Shown: in pieces, positions 1-8,222 of the stretch
How positions within the stretch are numbered: the stretch's first letter is position 1
How the letters are laid out: every line of letters begins with the position of its first letter
Source of the DNA: CAZQYB01 sp964582985
GTDB taxonomy: Bacteria > Planctomycetota > Phycisphaerae > Sedimentisphaerales > Anaerobacaceae
Length of the DNA: 64,000 nucleotides
Assembly: GCA_964582985.1 (NCBI GenBank)
Contig: CAZOUM010000002.1
Coordinates: 45,479-109,478 of the forward strand
Reading direction: 5' to 3'
The notes under the pieces: generated by a model
What the model was told of the DNA's origin: nothing
Databases searched by the model: none
Seen by the model: only the letters and a program-made list of their open reading frames with translations
Made by a program: the position numbers and the translations under genes

Positions 1-1
1 G

Positions 2-1018
2 ATTACAAATATCGTCATAGGCACAGGTGAGGATGCCGCAAGACTTGTGCGGCAAGGCGATCGTTTTGTGGTCGGCAATAAAGATAACTACCCGGCTGCA
101 ATGAGCAAGATCAACGAGCTTATCACATCCTGCCTTGACATTCGCACGGTGGAGTTGATAACAAGTAACGCTGCCAATCATAATGAACTCCAAGTAAGTG
201 AGGAAAAAGCCAAGAGTATCGTCAAGTTTCTCAAAATGGACGGGCAGACTATTACGGGTGTAGTTATCGGTAAAACCGACCCTGAAGCGCGCAGTACATA
301 CGTGCGGCTGGTTTCAAGCAACGATGTTTATACCACGACAGAGGCTCCGCAGGTACGAGACTCGACAATGGATTATATCGAAAAAGAAATAGTCAACATC
401 AGCCGAGATGACGTAGTCAGAGTCACGGTAACCGGGCCTAATGACAGTTATACTTTAAAAGTTGACGACAGCAACGACGATAATATCATTTTGGAAAACA
501 TTCCTGAGGGGAAGAACTTGAAGAAAAGCGATTGCCGGCAGGTCCTCTCAGCTTTGTCGGATTTGTCATTCAACGACGTGAAGAAAGTCGCAGACCCCTT
601 CTCACCGGGGGAATCATCCGAGGAAGAAAAGCTGAAATTCGAAAACACATACGTTTGCGAATCGAAAGACCAGATTTTATACACTTTCGATATCGCCAGG
701 ACAGATGACGAGGGCTATGTCAAGTGCAAGGCGGAATACATCGGGGAGGCAGAGATTGTAATAGAGCAAGGGAAAAAGACGAAAGAAGAACTCAAAGACA
801 AAGAGGCAAAGTTTCTTGCTTACCGCAAGGCCGACGATTTTACCAAGAAACATCAGGGCTGGCTCTATGAGATTGCCGAATGGAAAGCCAAAAACCTGAC
901 AAGGGAACTGGCAGAACTTCTTGAAGAAGAAAAAAAGGAGAAAAAAGGAGGCAAAGAAGCAAAAAAATCAGCCTCGGCAAGTAACGGCAAGGAGACGAAA
1001 AGCGAATCGCCAAAATAA
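2..1018 (+). CDS. DUF4340 domain protein, 5' end outside window
   Basis: The reading frame is open from the first bases of the window, so this is the C-terminal part of a longer protein; a GTG at 47 is an internal codon rather than a convincing start. The visible ~339 residues include 'VVIGKTDPEARSTYVRL', which matches the repeating core of DUF4340, a periplasmic beta-rich domain found next to GldG-type ABC transporter subunits. The final ~60 residues are very rich in Lys and Glu (KKEKKGGKEAKKSA), a low-complexity charged tail. The ABC transporter partner would lie upstream, outside the window. DUF4340 assignment is by eye; precise function unknown. Confidence 0.72.
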   Translation: MTNIVIGTGEDAARLVRQGDRFVVGNKDNYPAAMSKINELITSCLDIRTVELITSNAANHNELQVSEEKAKSIVKFLKMDGQTITGVVIGKTDPEARSTYVRLVSSNDVYTTTEAPQVRDSTMDYIEKEIVNISRDDVVRVTVTGPNDSYTLKVDDSNDDNIILENIPEGKNLKKSDCRQVLSALSDLSFNDVKKVADPFSPGESSEEEKLKFENTYVCESKDQILYTFDIARTDDEGYVKCKAEYIGEAEIVIEQGKKTKEELKDKEAKFLAYRKADDFTKKHQGWLYEIAEWKAKNLTRELAELLEEEKKEKKGGKEAKKSASASNGKETKSESPK

Positions 1019-1150
1019 AAACGAAGCAAGAGGAAGACAGCATTGGCTATTCGGAATTTCAAATGGCTTTTTCAATTTCAGGACAAATCCAAAATACTTT
1101 CCTGCCACATACCCGACAAATATCAAAATCGACCAAAGGCAAAGTTTTCA

Positions 1151-1178
1151 TTGCCTTTGAGTGCATAATTGCTATAAT
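1151..1178 (+). promoter_or_regulatory. Candidate sigma-70 promoter for the GH10-like gene
   Basis: TTGCCT at 1151-1156 and a perfect TATAAT at 1173-1178 are separated by 16 bases. It lies 93 bases before the GTG start of the next gene, in the 252-base gap after the DUF4340 gene. Confidence 0.4.
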
Positions 1179-1215
1179 TCGCGCATACTGGTTGGTCACG
1201 AGAATCACGAATCCC

Positions 1216-1230
1216 GCCCCTCGGAGGGGC
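1216..1230 (+). other. Short GC-rich hairpin in the leader of the GH10-like gene
   Basis: GCCCCT and AGGGGC form a 6-bp stem around a CGG loop. No T-run follows, so it is not a standard intrinsic terminator. It sits between the candidate promoter and the start codon. Confidence 0.3.
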
Positions 1231-1270
1231 TGGACGAACGACTTACGACTAAGCAAGTTGAGGTAAGAAG

Positions 1271-2746
1271 GTGAGATTCCAGGTTTTTAAGAACGGCAGG
1301 CTTGTTGACAAATTTACCCTGTGCGGCGCCTATCTTTTCGGAAGTGATGGGATACCCATTCGCCAAACACAGATAACGTTCAAAGACGGCATTATCACAT
1401 GCAATAAGCCTAACCTTGAAACAGGGGGACTGGCTTTGCTATGGCCTATTGATGGTTTCGGCAAGGCGCTGTTGCCGACAACCTGCCTACCCGAAAGAAC
1501 CGGCCTATACAATCTGAATGTCGAGATAGCACGGGCAAAGCTAATGCAAATCATTAACAAACGGGAGGACTGGTCGTTCTTCGATAACGTAGAGGGTTTG
1601 GTAGATATTTCGGATAAAGCGCGGGATTTACTTGTTCGAGCGGTCCAAAATATTTCCGATGCGCCGCTCGCTTCGAAATTAGCAGATGAGTCACTGAAAA
1701 AAGCCATGGTCTATTCTGAAAGGCTGGCAACGAAACATGCAAATTCATTTTTCGAGGCGCGTGCCAAGAACCACGGTTTTAGTCGGGGCTGTCTTGGGTG
1801 CCGAGTAGAGCCGGAGCAAATCAGTAATGTCAAATATGTCGAAAAACTGCTCGAATTGTTCGGCTTCGTGACGGTGCCAATGAACTGGGCCCAGATAGAA
1901 TCCTACAGAGGTAGTTATGATTTTTCAGCAATCGATGCGTGTATCAACGTGCTTTCCAATAAGAAATTGGCAATTTGCGCGGGCCCGCTTCTGTGCTTCT
2001 CAAAGAAATATCTGCCCAGATGGCTGCTTCACAGCAGAGTGAGCTTCGAAAAGATTCGCGAAGCTGCTTATCAATTGGTCTCAAGAACAGTTGCCCGCTA
2101 TTCAGGTATTGTTCACGCATGGCGGGTCATAAGCGGTTTAAATGCGTTTAATCACTTCGGGTTTAGCTTTGAGCAAATCTTAGAGATGACGCGTGCGGCT
2201 AATATGGCCGTGAAACAGAGAAGCGACAGGTCTGTGAGGATAATAGAAATCACCAACCCCTGGGGTGAGTATTACGCAACGACACCCAACACCATTCCGC
2301 CATTAGTGTATGTGGATATGGTAGTGCAGAGCGGGATTAATTTTGATGCATTTGGATTGCAGATGCGATTCGGCAAAAATCAAGCCGGGATGCACGTCAG
2401 GGACATGATGCAAATATCGGCTGTCCTGGACTACTTTGGGTCAGTGGCCAAGCCGCTTTACGTGACTGACGTTGAAGTGCCCAGTGAAAAGGGCGCCGGC
2501 ATGCACGACGGCGATACTGCCGGCATTTGGCACCAAGAATGGGACCAGTGGCGGCAGGGACAGTGGCTTGAGCAATTTTACAGGATAGCGCTTAGCAAAC
2601 CGTTTGTCGACACAGTAACATATTCGAACCTCATTGACACGAAGAACAGCATCATACCTCACAGCGGGCTATTAACGGAGAAGTCTGAGCCCAGAAAATC
2701 GTTTCAAGTCTTAAAAGGGTTGCACGATACTATTTTCAACCGGTAA
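1271..2746 (+). CDS. GH10-like (beta/alpha)8 protein with altered catalytic positions
   Basis: 491 residues starting at GTG after a purine-rich AGGTAAGAAG. Residues 1-150 form a family-specific N-terminal region; residues ~165-480 follow the strand order of glycoside hydrolase family 10 (endo-xylanase type). There is no signal peptide, so it appears cytoplasmic. In active GH10 enzymes the acid/base Glu sits in 'WDVVNE' and the nucleophile Glu in 'TELD'. Here the matching stretches read W284-R-V-I-S-G-L-N and T399-D-V-E, so neither canonical Glu is in place. I infer a non-hydrolytic or changed role that may be shared by a planctomycete family. Annotation pipelines would probably call it endo-1,4-beta-xylanase; treat that name with caution. 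Confidence 0.7.
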   Translation: MRFQVFKNGRLVDKFTLCGAYLFGSDGIPIRQTQITFKDGIITCNKPNLETGGLALLWPIDGFGKALLPTTCLPERTGLYNLNVEIARAKLMQIINKREDWSFFDNVEGLVDISDKARDLLVRAVQNISDAPLASKLADESLKKAMVYSERLATKHANSFFEARAKNHGFSRGCLGCRVEPEQISNVKYVEKLLELFGFVTVPMNWAQIESYRGSYDFSAIDACINVLSNKKLAICAGPLLCFSKKYLPRWLLHSRVSFEKIREAAYQLVSRTVARYSGIVHAWRVISGLNAFNHFGFSFEQILEMTRAANMAVKQRSDRSVRIIEITNPWGEYYATTPNTIPPLVYVDMVVQSGINFDAFGLQMRFGKNQAGMHVRDMMQISAVLDYFGSVAKPLYVTDVEVPSEKGAGMHDGDTAGIWHQEWDQWRQGQWLEQFYRIALSKPFVDTVTYSNLIDTKNSIIPHSGLLTEKSEPRKSFQVLKGLHDTIFNR

Positions 2747-2787
2747 AAGGTATAGGCGCCCGACAGAACAAGGGCGCTATAAGTGAT

Positions 2788-3165
2788 ATGGCAGATGACA
2801 ACCTTGAGCAGCTAAAGGAAGACGAGCAAGAAAGGATTCAATCATTTGCGTTTGTTATCGGTGCGAGCATTTGTGTTTTGTTTTGCGTCGGTTTTGCCGG
2901 TTTGAGTCTTACCGGCTTTCGGCCATCGCGGGAAATTCAGCTGGAGAGCCGAATAAATCCAAACGACGCACCGTCAGCCAGTTTAGTAAGATTGCCGGGC
3001 ATAGGCATCGGGCGGGCCCAGGCAATAGTGACCTACCGCGATGATTTCAGCGAAAGAAACGGTAGCAATTGTCGCGCCTTTGAAACTATCGATGATTTGC
3101 GGAAAGTAAAAGGCATAGGCCCTAAAACGGTGCAAAACATAAGCGAATGGCTGAGATTTGAATAG
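2788..3165 (+). CDS. ComEA-type helix-hairpin-helix protein, membrane anchored
   Basis: 125 residues. An acidic N-terminus is followed by one transmembrane segment (about residues 22-43), then two HhH motifs: 'RLPGIGIGRAQAIVTYR' and 'VKGIGPKTVQNISEWL', the typical ComEA arrangement for sequence-independent DNA binding. The spacing starting at 'INPNDAPSASLVRLPGIG' matches ComEA family proteins. It would hold DNA at the outer face of the inner membrane, possibly for uptake, although no other competence genes are nearby. The start ATG at 2788 lacks a strong Shine-Dalgarno sequence. Confidence 0.8.
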   Translation: MADDNLEQLKEDEQERIQSFAFVIGASICVLFCVGFAGLSLTGFRPSREIQLESRINPNDAPSASLVRLPGIGIGRAQAIVTYRDDFSERNGSNCRAFETIDDLRKVKGIGPKTVQNISEWLRFE

Positions 3166-3290
3166 GAATTGAGTATCTGGTCGGTCAATTCGAGTGTTAC
3201 GACAATTAAAAAGCCAGGTCCCAACCGCGGCACTGAATGCGCAGAGATTCTTTGCGAAATATCGGTTCGCACATTTTAGGAGTGAAAGTT

Positions 3291-5081
3291 ATGAAAAGCT
3301 TAAAGAGTTTCCTGAAAAAGTTCGTCGTCCGTCTCCTGGCTGTAATCGGAGCACTGACACTAATCGTTGTTATTATAATGGCCATCGGGCTTGCAACGTT
3401 GCTGCCGGACCGCAAGGCGGTACCTGACCGAGTGATTCTGGAAGTGGACTTCGAAAAACCTCTGGTGGAGTATGTGCCGCCGGACCCGCTCGCATTAGCG
3501 CTGATGCGCAAGGTCACAACGGTTCGCGACGTGGTCGAGGCACTTGAGCGTGCTTCGGACGATAAGCGAGTGGTCGGATTCGTGGCTAAAATCGGCTCGG
3601 CACGAATGGGCTTGGGTATAATCCAGGAAATACGTGATGCGGTCACGGCATTTACTAAAAAGGGCAAGTTTTCCGTGGCGTATGCGGAGACATTCGGCGA
3701 GTTCGGGCCTGGTAACGGCGGGTATTATCTGGCCACAGCGTTCGAAGAGATTTACCTGCAGCCGTCAGGTGACGTAGGACTGACCGGTTTGATGTACGAA
3801 TGTCCATTCGTGCGCGGCACGCTCGACAAGTTGCGCATGAAGGCCCGGATTGACCATCGTGAGGAATTCAAGAGTGCAAAGAACATATTTACCGAGAAGA
3901 AGTTTACAAAGTCCCATCAGGAAGCGATGGAGACGTTGATGAACTCACAGTTTGGTCAGATTGTTCAGGGAATTGTTAAGGCACGTGGAGTAACTGAAGA
4001 GGAATTGAAAGCGATAATTGATAACGCTCCTCTTTTAGCTGACGATGCGGCCAAGGCGAAATTGGTGGACGGCTTGCTGTACCGAGACGAGGTGTATGAG
4101 AAAGTCAAGGCCAGGGCCGAAGGTGCAAAATTTCTTTACCTCGGCAAGTACCTGCAACGAGCCGGCAGGCTGCACAAGGACGGACCAACGATTGCGCTAA
4201 TCTACGGCGTAGGGGGAGTTCATAGAGGCGAGAGCGAGTACAATGCTTTATCCGGTTCGCCATCGATGGGCAGCGATACGGTTGCTGCTGCGTTTCGTGA
4301 GGCGGCAGCGGACAAGAAGGTAAAGGCAATTGTATTCCGAGTAGACTCGCCTGGCGGGTCGTACGTTGCATCAGACACTATCTGGCGGGAAGTCATAAAG
4401 GCCGAAGAAGCAGGCAAGCCTGTGATTGTTTCGATGGGCAACGTGGCAGGCTCGGGCGGCTACTTTGTTTCAATGTCAGCGACGAAGATTGTCGCACAAC
4501 CAGGGACAATTACGGGGTCGATAGGGGTAGTGGCCGGCAAGATGCTGACGCGTAAGTTCTGGCAGGACTACGCGGGGGTCACCTGGGACGACGTACATAC
4601 GAGCAAGAACGCAACAATGTGGGCCAGCACGTACGATTACTCAGCAGAGCAGTGGCAAAAGCTGCAGGATTTTCTTGACCGGGTCTACGAGGATTTCACA
4701 ACAAAAGTAGCACAGGGGCGCCAGATAGAAAAGGAGAAGGTGCTGGATGTGGCAAAGGGACGAATCTGGACCGGCGAGGATGCGAAAGAACACGGGCTTG
4801 TCGATGAGTTAGGTGGCTTTGCCGTGGCGCTTCGTCTGGCGCGAACAGAAGCTGGTTTGAAGCCGGATGCGCCGATTAAGTTGGTCGTATTCCCGCGTCC
4901 GAAGAAGCTGATAGAAACCCTGCTGAAGCGCGGACCGGACAGCAGCGAACCGAGTGCCGAGGTGGTCGCCGTCCATCAGGCGTTGGAAACTGTCAGGCCG
5001 CTCTACAAAATGGCGAAGGAAATCGGGCTTATTGAAGAGAACGATGTGCTGCACATGCCGTTATATAAGCAGAGTTGGTAA
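3291..5081 (+). CDS. sppA: Signal peptide peptidase SppA, 67K type
   Basis: 596 residues from the ATG at 3291, chosen because AGGAG lies 8 bases upstream; an in-frame ATG at 3237 has no such site. One N-terminal membrane segment is followed by two tandem ClpP/crotonase-like S49 peptidase domains. The N-terminal half carries the lysine motif (REEFKSAKNIF, at ~3865-3900) and the C-terminal half the serine motif (NVAGSGGYFVSM, at ~4440-4475), the Lys/Ser dyad split across repeats as in E. coli SppA. The protein would degrade cleaved signal peptides in the inner membrane. Length matches the long (67K) form. Confidence 0.92.
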   Translation: MKSLKSFLKKFVVRLLAVIGALTLIVVIIMAIGLATLLPDRKAVPDRVILEVDFEKPLVEYVPPDPLALALMRKVTTVRDVVEALERASDDKRVVGFVAKIGSARMGLGIIQEIRDAVTAFTKKGKFSVAYAETFGEFGPGNGGYYLATAFEEIYLQPSGDVGLTGLMYECPFVRGTLDKLRMKARIDHREEFKSAKNIFTEKKFTKSHQEAMETLMNSQFGQIVQGIVKARGVTEEELKAIIDNAPLLADDAAKAKLVDGLLYRDEVYEKVKARAEGAKFLYLGKYLQRAGRLHKDGPTIALIYGVGGVHRGESEYNALSGSPSMGSDTVAAAFREAAADKKVKAIVFRVDSPGGSYVASDTIWREVIKAEEAGKPVIVSMGNVAGSGGYFVSMSATKIVAQPGTITGSIGVVAGKMLTRKFWQDYAGVTWDDVHTSKNATMWASTYDYSAEQWQKLQDFLDRVYEDFTTKVAQGRQIEKEKVLDVAKGRIWTGEDAKEHGLVDELGGFAVALRLARTEAGLKPDAPIKLVVFPRPKKLIETLLKRGPDSSEPSAEVVAVHQALETVRPLYKMAKEIGLIEENDVLHMPLYKQSW

Positions 5082-5197
5082 TCTGTTCCGAGTTGTGTGT
5101 CACAGCATCATAGGACAAGCAGGCAGAGTAGTCGCGACCGATTAGTTGGGCAGAAGTTACCTGAGAAATACTGGTTGAATAGCAGAGAAAACAACAG

Positions 5198-5689
5198 ATG
5201 GACGAGTGGGAAATAGAAAAGCCGTTGGGGCATTGCTGGGGCAGCGGTAAGAAAATCGAATACGGCGAAGAATACTTCGCTGCTCTGGTGGAAACAGACC
5301 AGGGATTCCAACGACGAGATTTTTGCGCTGAGTACTGGCAGGATGAGAAGCCGGAAGTGTTCTGTTACTGGAAAACCAAGCTGCCTCATCCTGACCAGAA
5401 AAAGAAGATATTCGTTGATGATGAAATGCTGATGGCCTTTTTCTACCGGCTGGAACAAGAAACCGAACGGGAGAAAATGAATTTTCGGTTTGTTCTTGCG
5501 TTGATTTTGATGCGGAAAAGGCGCTTGAAATATGACTCGTCGAAAACGGAAAATAACAAGGAAATTTGGCGTTTGAGAATTGTCGGCAGCGACAGGCAAT
5601 TCGTCGAAGTGAGAAATCCGAATCTCGATGAAGAACAAATCCAGCAATTATCGTCACAGCTAAGTCAGATATTACAGGTGGAACTGTAA
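5198..5689 (+). CDS. Conserved protein of unknown function
   Basis: 163 residues, no signal peptide. The N-terminus has 'HCWGSGKKIEYGEEYFAAL' and 'RRDFCAEYWQ', with only three Cys, and the middle has 'FVLALILMRKRRLKY'. I recall this pattern (Cys/Gly start, 'R-D-F', then an 'LALxLMRKR' helix) from unnamed planctomycete proteins, but no function is known to me. It ends 2 bases before the next gene, a lipoprotein, so the pair is probably co-transcribed and may act together at the envelope. Confidence 0.6.
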   Translation: MDEWEIEKPLGHCWGSGKKIEYGEEYFAALVETDQGFQRRDFCAEYWQDEKPEVFCYWKTKLPHPDQKKKIFVDDEMLMAFFYRLEQETEREKMNFRFVLALILMRKRRLKYDSSKTENNKEIWRLRIVGSDRQFVEVRNPNLDEEQIQQLSSQLSQILQVEL

Positions 5690-5691
5690 AC

Positions 5692-6555
5692 GTGAGTTAC
5701 AAACAACAAGAGCACAGATTGGTTATCCCTTACCTTGCAGCCATACTTATTCTTACCGGCTGCGCACCCGAGCTAAGACACCCAACGCGTATTTGCCCAG
5801 GCAAACGAACTGCGTCGCAATCATTAGACTCGTTGAAGTCAAGTTCAGAGAGCATAATCTCGCTAAGAGCCACCGGCCGATGCAATGCGCGGTTCTATGT
5901 CGAAGATAAGAAGTATAAGGAAAGCTTTCCCGTCACAGTTTGGTTAAACCCGCCGGCCCAAATCCGCCTGCACGGAGACCTCTTCTTGAATCCCAGAGGG
6001 ATTGTTCTCGGCTCGAACGAGCGTGAGTTTTGGCTGGCGATGAAACCGAAAGAGATAAGCACATATCACTGGGGCTTATGGTCTGAGCAGAATTCTTCTG
6101 AGAATCTTTTGATTAATCCGAAAACTGTCCTTGAGGCCCTCGGAATTGTGGAAGTCGGCGGTGACGAAGGCTGGTCTTTGTCCAATGAAGGGCCCTTTGA
6201 TGTGCTTACTCAAAGAAACAACGACGGCAGCATAATCAAAAGAGTCTATATTTACAGTTGCGATTGTAGAGTTTCAAAAATTGAGCACTTTAATGAAGAC
6301 GGGCAAATTGTCGCTGTTACAGAACTATTCAAATATAGAGAAATATCCGAAGGATGTTTTGTCCCCGGCACCATAAGGATTACTACGCATGCCCAGGAAA
6401 ATCGAAAAGACTCACTTACAATCAGACTTAAGTCAATAAAGCCGTATGAATTTGACAAAAAAAAGCAGGATGATTATTTTACGCGCCGCAAACCTAAAGG
6501 TTTTAAGCACGTTTATAGAATCATTGACGGCAATATTATCAAAGAGCCTCAATAG
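5692..6555 (+). CDS. Lipoprotein of unknown function (LolA/LolB-like size)
   Basis: 287 residues from a GTG start at 5692. A hydrophobic stretch ends in the lipobox LTGC (Cys near residue 24). The mature part has alternating beta strands ('VWLNPPAQIRLHGDLFLNPRGIVLGSNEREFWLAMKP', read in two parts), which suggests a LolA/LolB-like half-barrel as in DUF4292-type outer membrane lipoproteins. This fold assignment is inference. It follows the 163-residue gene by 2 bases. Confidence 0.55.
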   Translation: MSYKQQEHRLVIPYLAAILILTGCAPELRHPTRICPGKRTASQSLDSLKSSSESIISLRATGRCNARFYVEDKKYKESFPVTVWLNPPAQIRLHGDLFLNPRGIVLGSNEREFWLAMKPKEISTYHWGLWSEQNSSENLLINPKTVLEALGIVEVGGDEGWSLSNEGPFDVLTQRNNDGSIIKRVYIYSCDCRVSKIEHFNEDGQIVAVTELFKYREISEGCFVPGTIRITTHAQENRKDSLTIRLKSIKPYEFDKKKQDDYFTRRKPKGFKHVYRIIDGNIIKEPQ

Positions 6556-6578
6556 ACCAGAGAGAAGAGAGTTCGCTT

Positions 6579-7475
6579 ATGGGCAGATTAGGCTTGAAAG
6601 AGAAAATAAAGAAGGGGCTGTTTTTGCTGGATGGGGCGATGGGAACACAGTTAATTGCCCGTGGTATCGAAGTGGGCAAGTGTAATGACTACCTGAATAT
6701 CGAGTCTCCCGACACCATTGTCAGCATTCACAAAGACTACTTTGAAGTGGGCAGCGACGCGGTTCTTACCAATACATTCGGGGCCAACAAATATGCCTTG
6801 GCCCGACACGGCCTGAGCGAAGAAGTCACCAAAATAAACACGGCAGGCGCGAAAATAGCTCGCAAGGCAGCAGGCGAGGACAAGTATGTGCTCGGTGATA
6901 TTGGGCCGAGTGGAGATTTTTTGCAGCCTCTGGGTACGCTGAAGGCAGATGACCTGAAGAATGCTTTCGCCGAACAGGCCAAAGCACTTTTAGCCGGCGG
7001 TGTTGACGGCTTTATAATTGAAACGATGACGGCTCTTGAAGAAATAGCGATTGCGATCGAAGCATTGAAATCAGTTTCCGAACTGCCTGTTTTTGCGTCA
7101 ATGGCCTTTGACAGCAGTGGCGACGATTTTAGAACAATGATGGGCGTTGATGTTGAGAGCGCGCTTTCAAAAATAGCTTCGCTGGGTGTCGATGCTGTAG
7201 GGTTTAACTGCGGCAAGATGTCACTGGATGATTATATAAGACTGGCAGTTAAATATGCTTGCGCGGTACAGAACTCCAAGGAGGATGTGGTGGTTTTGGC
7301 CGAACCCAATGCGGGAACACCGGAGCTGGTGGAGGGCAAAGCGATTTATAACGTACCGCCTGATGCTTTTGCGACGGCAGCGGAAAAGATTTGTTCAGCC
7401 GGTGTGAAGATTATCGGCGGCTGCTGCGGGACGGGACCGGAACATATCCAAGCAATAGCTGAAAAGCTGAAATAG
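6579..7475 (+). CDS. Homocysteine S-methyltransferase family protein
   Basis: 298 residues with the single Zn-dependent methyltransferase barrel found at the N-terminus of MetH and in MmuM/BHMT. Visible marks are 'LLDGAMGTQL' at residues 16-25, the first zinc ligand in 'GFNCGK' and the paired ligands in 'GGCCGTGPEHI' near the C-terminus. It would transfer a methyl group to homocysteine. There are no cobalamin or folate domains here, so it is a stand-alone module whose methyl donor cannot be told from sequence. Possible partners for a split MetH were not seen in the window. Confidence 0.88.
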   Translation: MGRLGLKEKIKKGLFLLDGAMGTQLIARGIEVGKCNDYLNIESPDTIVSIHKDYFEVGSDAVLTNTFGANKYALARHGLSEEVTKINTAGAKIARKAAGEDKYVLGDIGPSGDFLQPLGTLKADDLKNAFAEQAKALLAGGVDGFIIETMTALEEIAIAIEALKSVSELPVFASMAFDSSGDDFRTMMGVDVESALSKIASLGVDAVGFNCGKMSLDDYIRLAVKYACAVQNSKEDVVVLAEPNAGTPELVEGKAIYNVPPDAFATAAEKICSAGVKIIGGCCGTGPEHIQAIAEKLK

Positions 7476-7641
7476 AAATTTGATTTGTTGCGGTCAAACT
7501 CAACCAGCGCACCGGGCCAGGTCAAGCTTGCCTACTGAAATTTAGCCGGTTGCCCGCTTCGTAATAAAACCATTGCCCAATTGTCTCGTTGTTATTACAC
7601 TTAATTCGAAAAATGCCCCATGGAAAGTGAGTAATTAGAAG

Positions 7642-7803
7642 ATGCAGTGGGTAACCACAACTCAAGCGTCGATCGAAGAGCTTGAACGGATGGACAAATG
7701 TATCGCTGAGTATTTCGAGGAAAAGCCGCAGAACGGATTATATCTTATGATGATGGGTGAGGCTGTGCACAAATTTTATAAATCTGGTTCCCGGTCGAAG
7801 TAA
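7642..7803 (+). CDS. Small ORF, hypothetical
   Basis: 53 codons beginning MQWVTTTQASIEELERMDK, with a helix-like middle and 'LYLMMMGEAVHKFY'. Composition resembles real protein, but there is no Shine-Dalgarno and a stop lies two codons upstream of the ATG. It may be a genuine small protein or a remnant. The remainder of the 7476-7994 gap shows nothing else that I can name. Confidence 0.28.
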   Translation: MQWVTTTQASIEELERMDKCIAEYFEEKPQNGLYLMMMGEAVHKFYKSGSRSK

Positions 7804-8012
7804 GGGGCGCCCTTGATACCGAAAACCGTGCTGCAGCAGTGATTCCTCGGCTCCGGTTGTCGTGAGACATTACCTTAAGAAGTGTCCTGGGGCTGAGAGC
7901 CGGAGGTCCCTGCCCAGCAAACCCAGAAAAATAATTTTCGAGATTCTCAGAAAGATTTCCCGCCTAACAAGGCAATACGTATTAGGAGGTTATTATGAAA
8001 AACAGAAAACTC

Positions 8013-8067
8013 GAATTTGAAAGGAGAATCAAAATGAGAGCGAAAGAGCTTGCTTTTTTTGTCCTGG
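8013..8067 (+). repeat. 55-base duplicate of gap flank (left copy)
   Basis: These 55 bases are identical to 8168-8222 on the other side of the N run. Both hold the Shine-Dalgarno AAAGGAG and the ATG of the lipoprotein gene. The simplest reading is two contigs that overlap by 55 bases and were placed end to end with a fixed 100-N spacer. Confidence 0.9.
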
Positions 8068-8167
8068 NNNNNNNNNNNNNNNNNNNNNNNNNNNNNNNNN
8101 NNNNNNNNNNNNNNNNNNNNNNNNNNNNNNNNNNNNNNNNNNNNNNNNNNNNNNNNNNNNNNNNNNN
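8068..8167. other. Scaffold gap of 100 N
   Basis: Exactly 100 N, a conventional arbitrary gap length. Because the flanks are duplicates, the real gap may be zero or negative in length. Confidence 0.98.
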
Positions 8168-8222
8168 GAATTTGAAAGGAGAATCAAAATGAGAGCGAAA
8201 GAGCTTGCTTTTTTTGTCCTGG
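8168..8222 (+). repeat. 55-base duplicate of gap flank (right copy)
   Basis: Identical to 8013-8067; this copy runs into the complete lipoprotein gene. Confidence 0.9.

Noticed and set aside
1216..1230. GC hairpin considered as a terminator of the DUF4340 gene
   Set aside because: No T-run follows and it is about 200 bases after the stop, beyond a likely promoter.
5108..5657. Long reading frames on the minus strand opposite the 163-residue gene
   Set aside because: They mirror the plus-strand gene, lack ribosome sites and show no domain; the plus frame has better composition and a linked neighbour.
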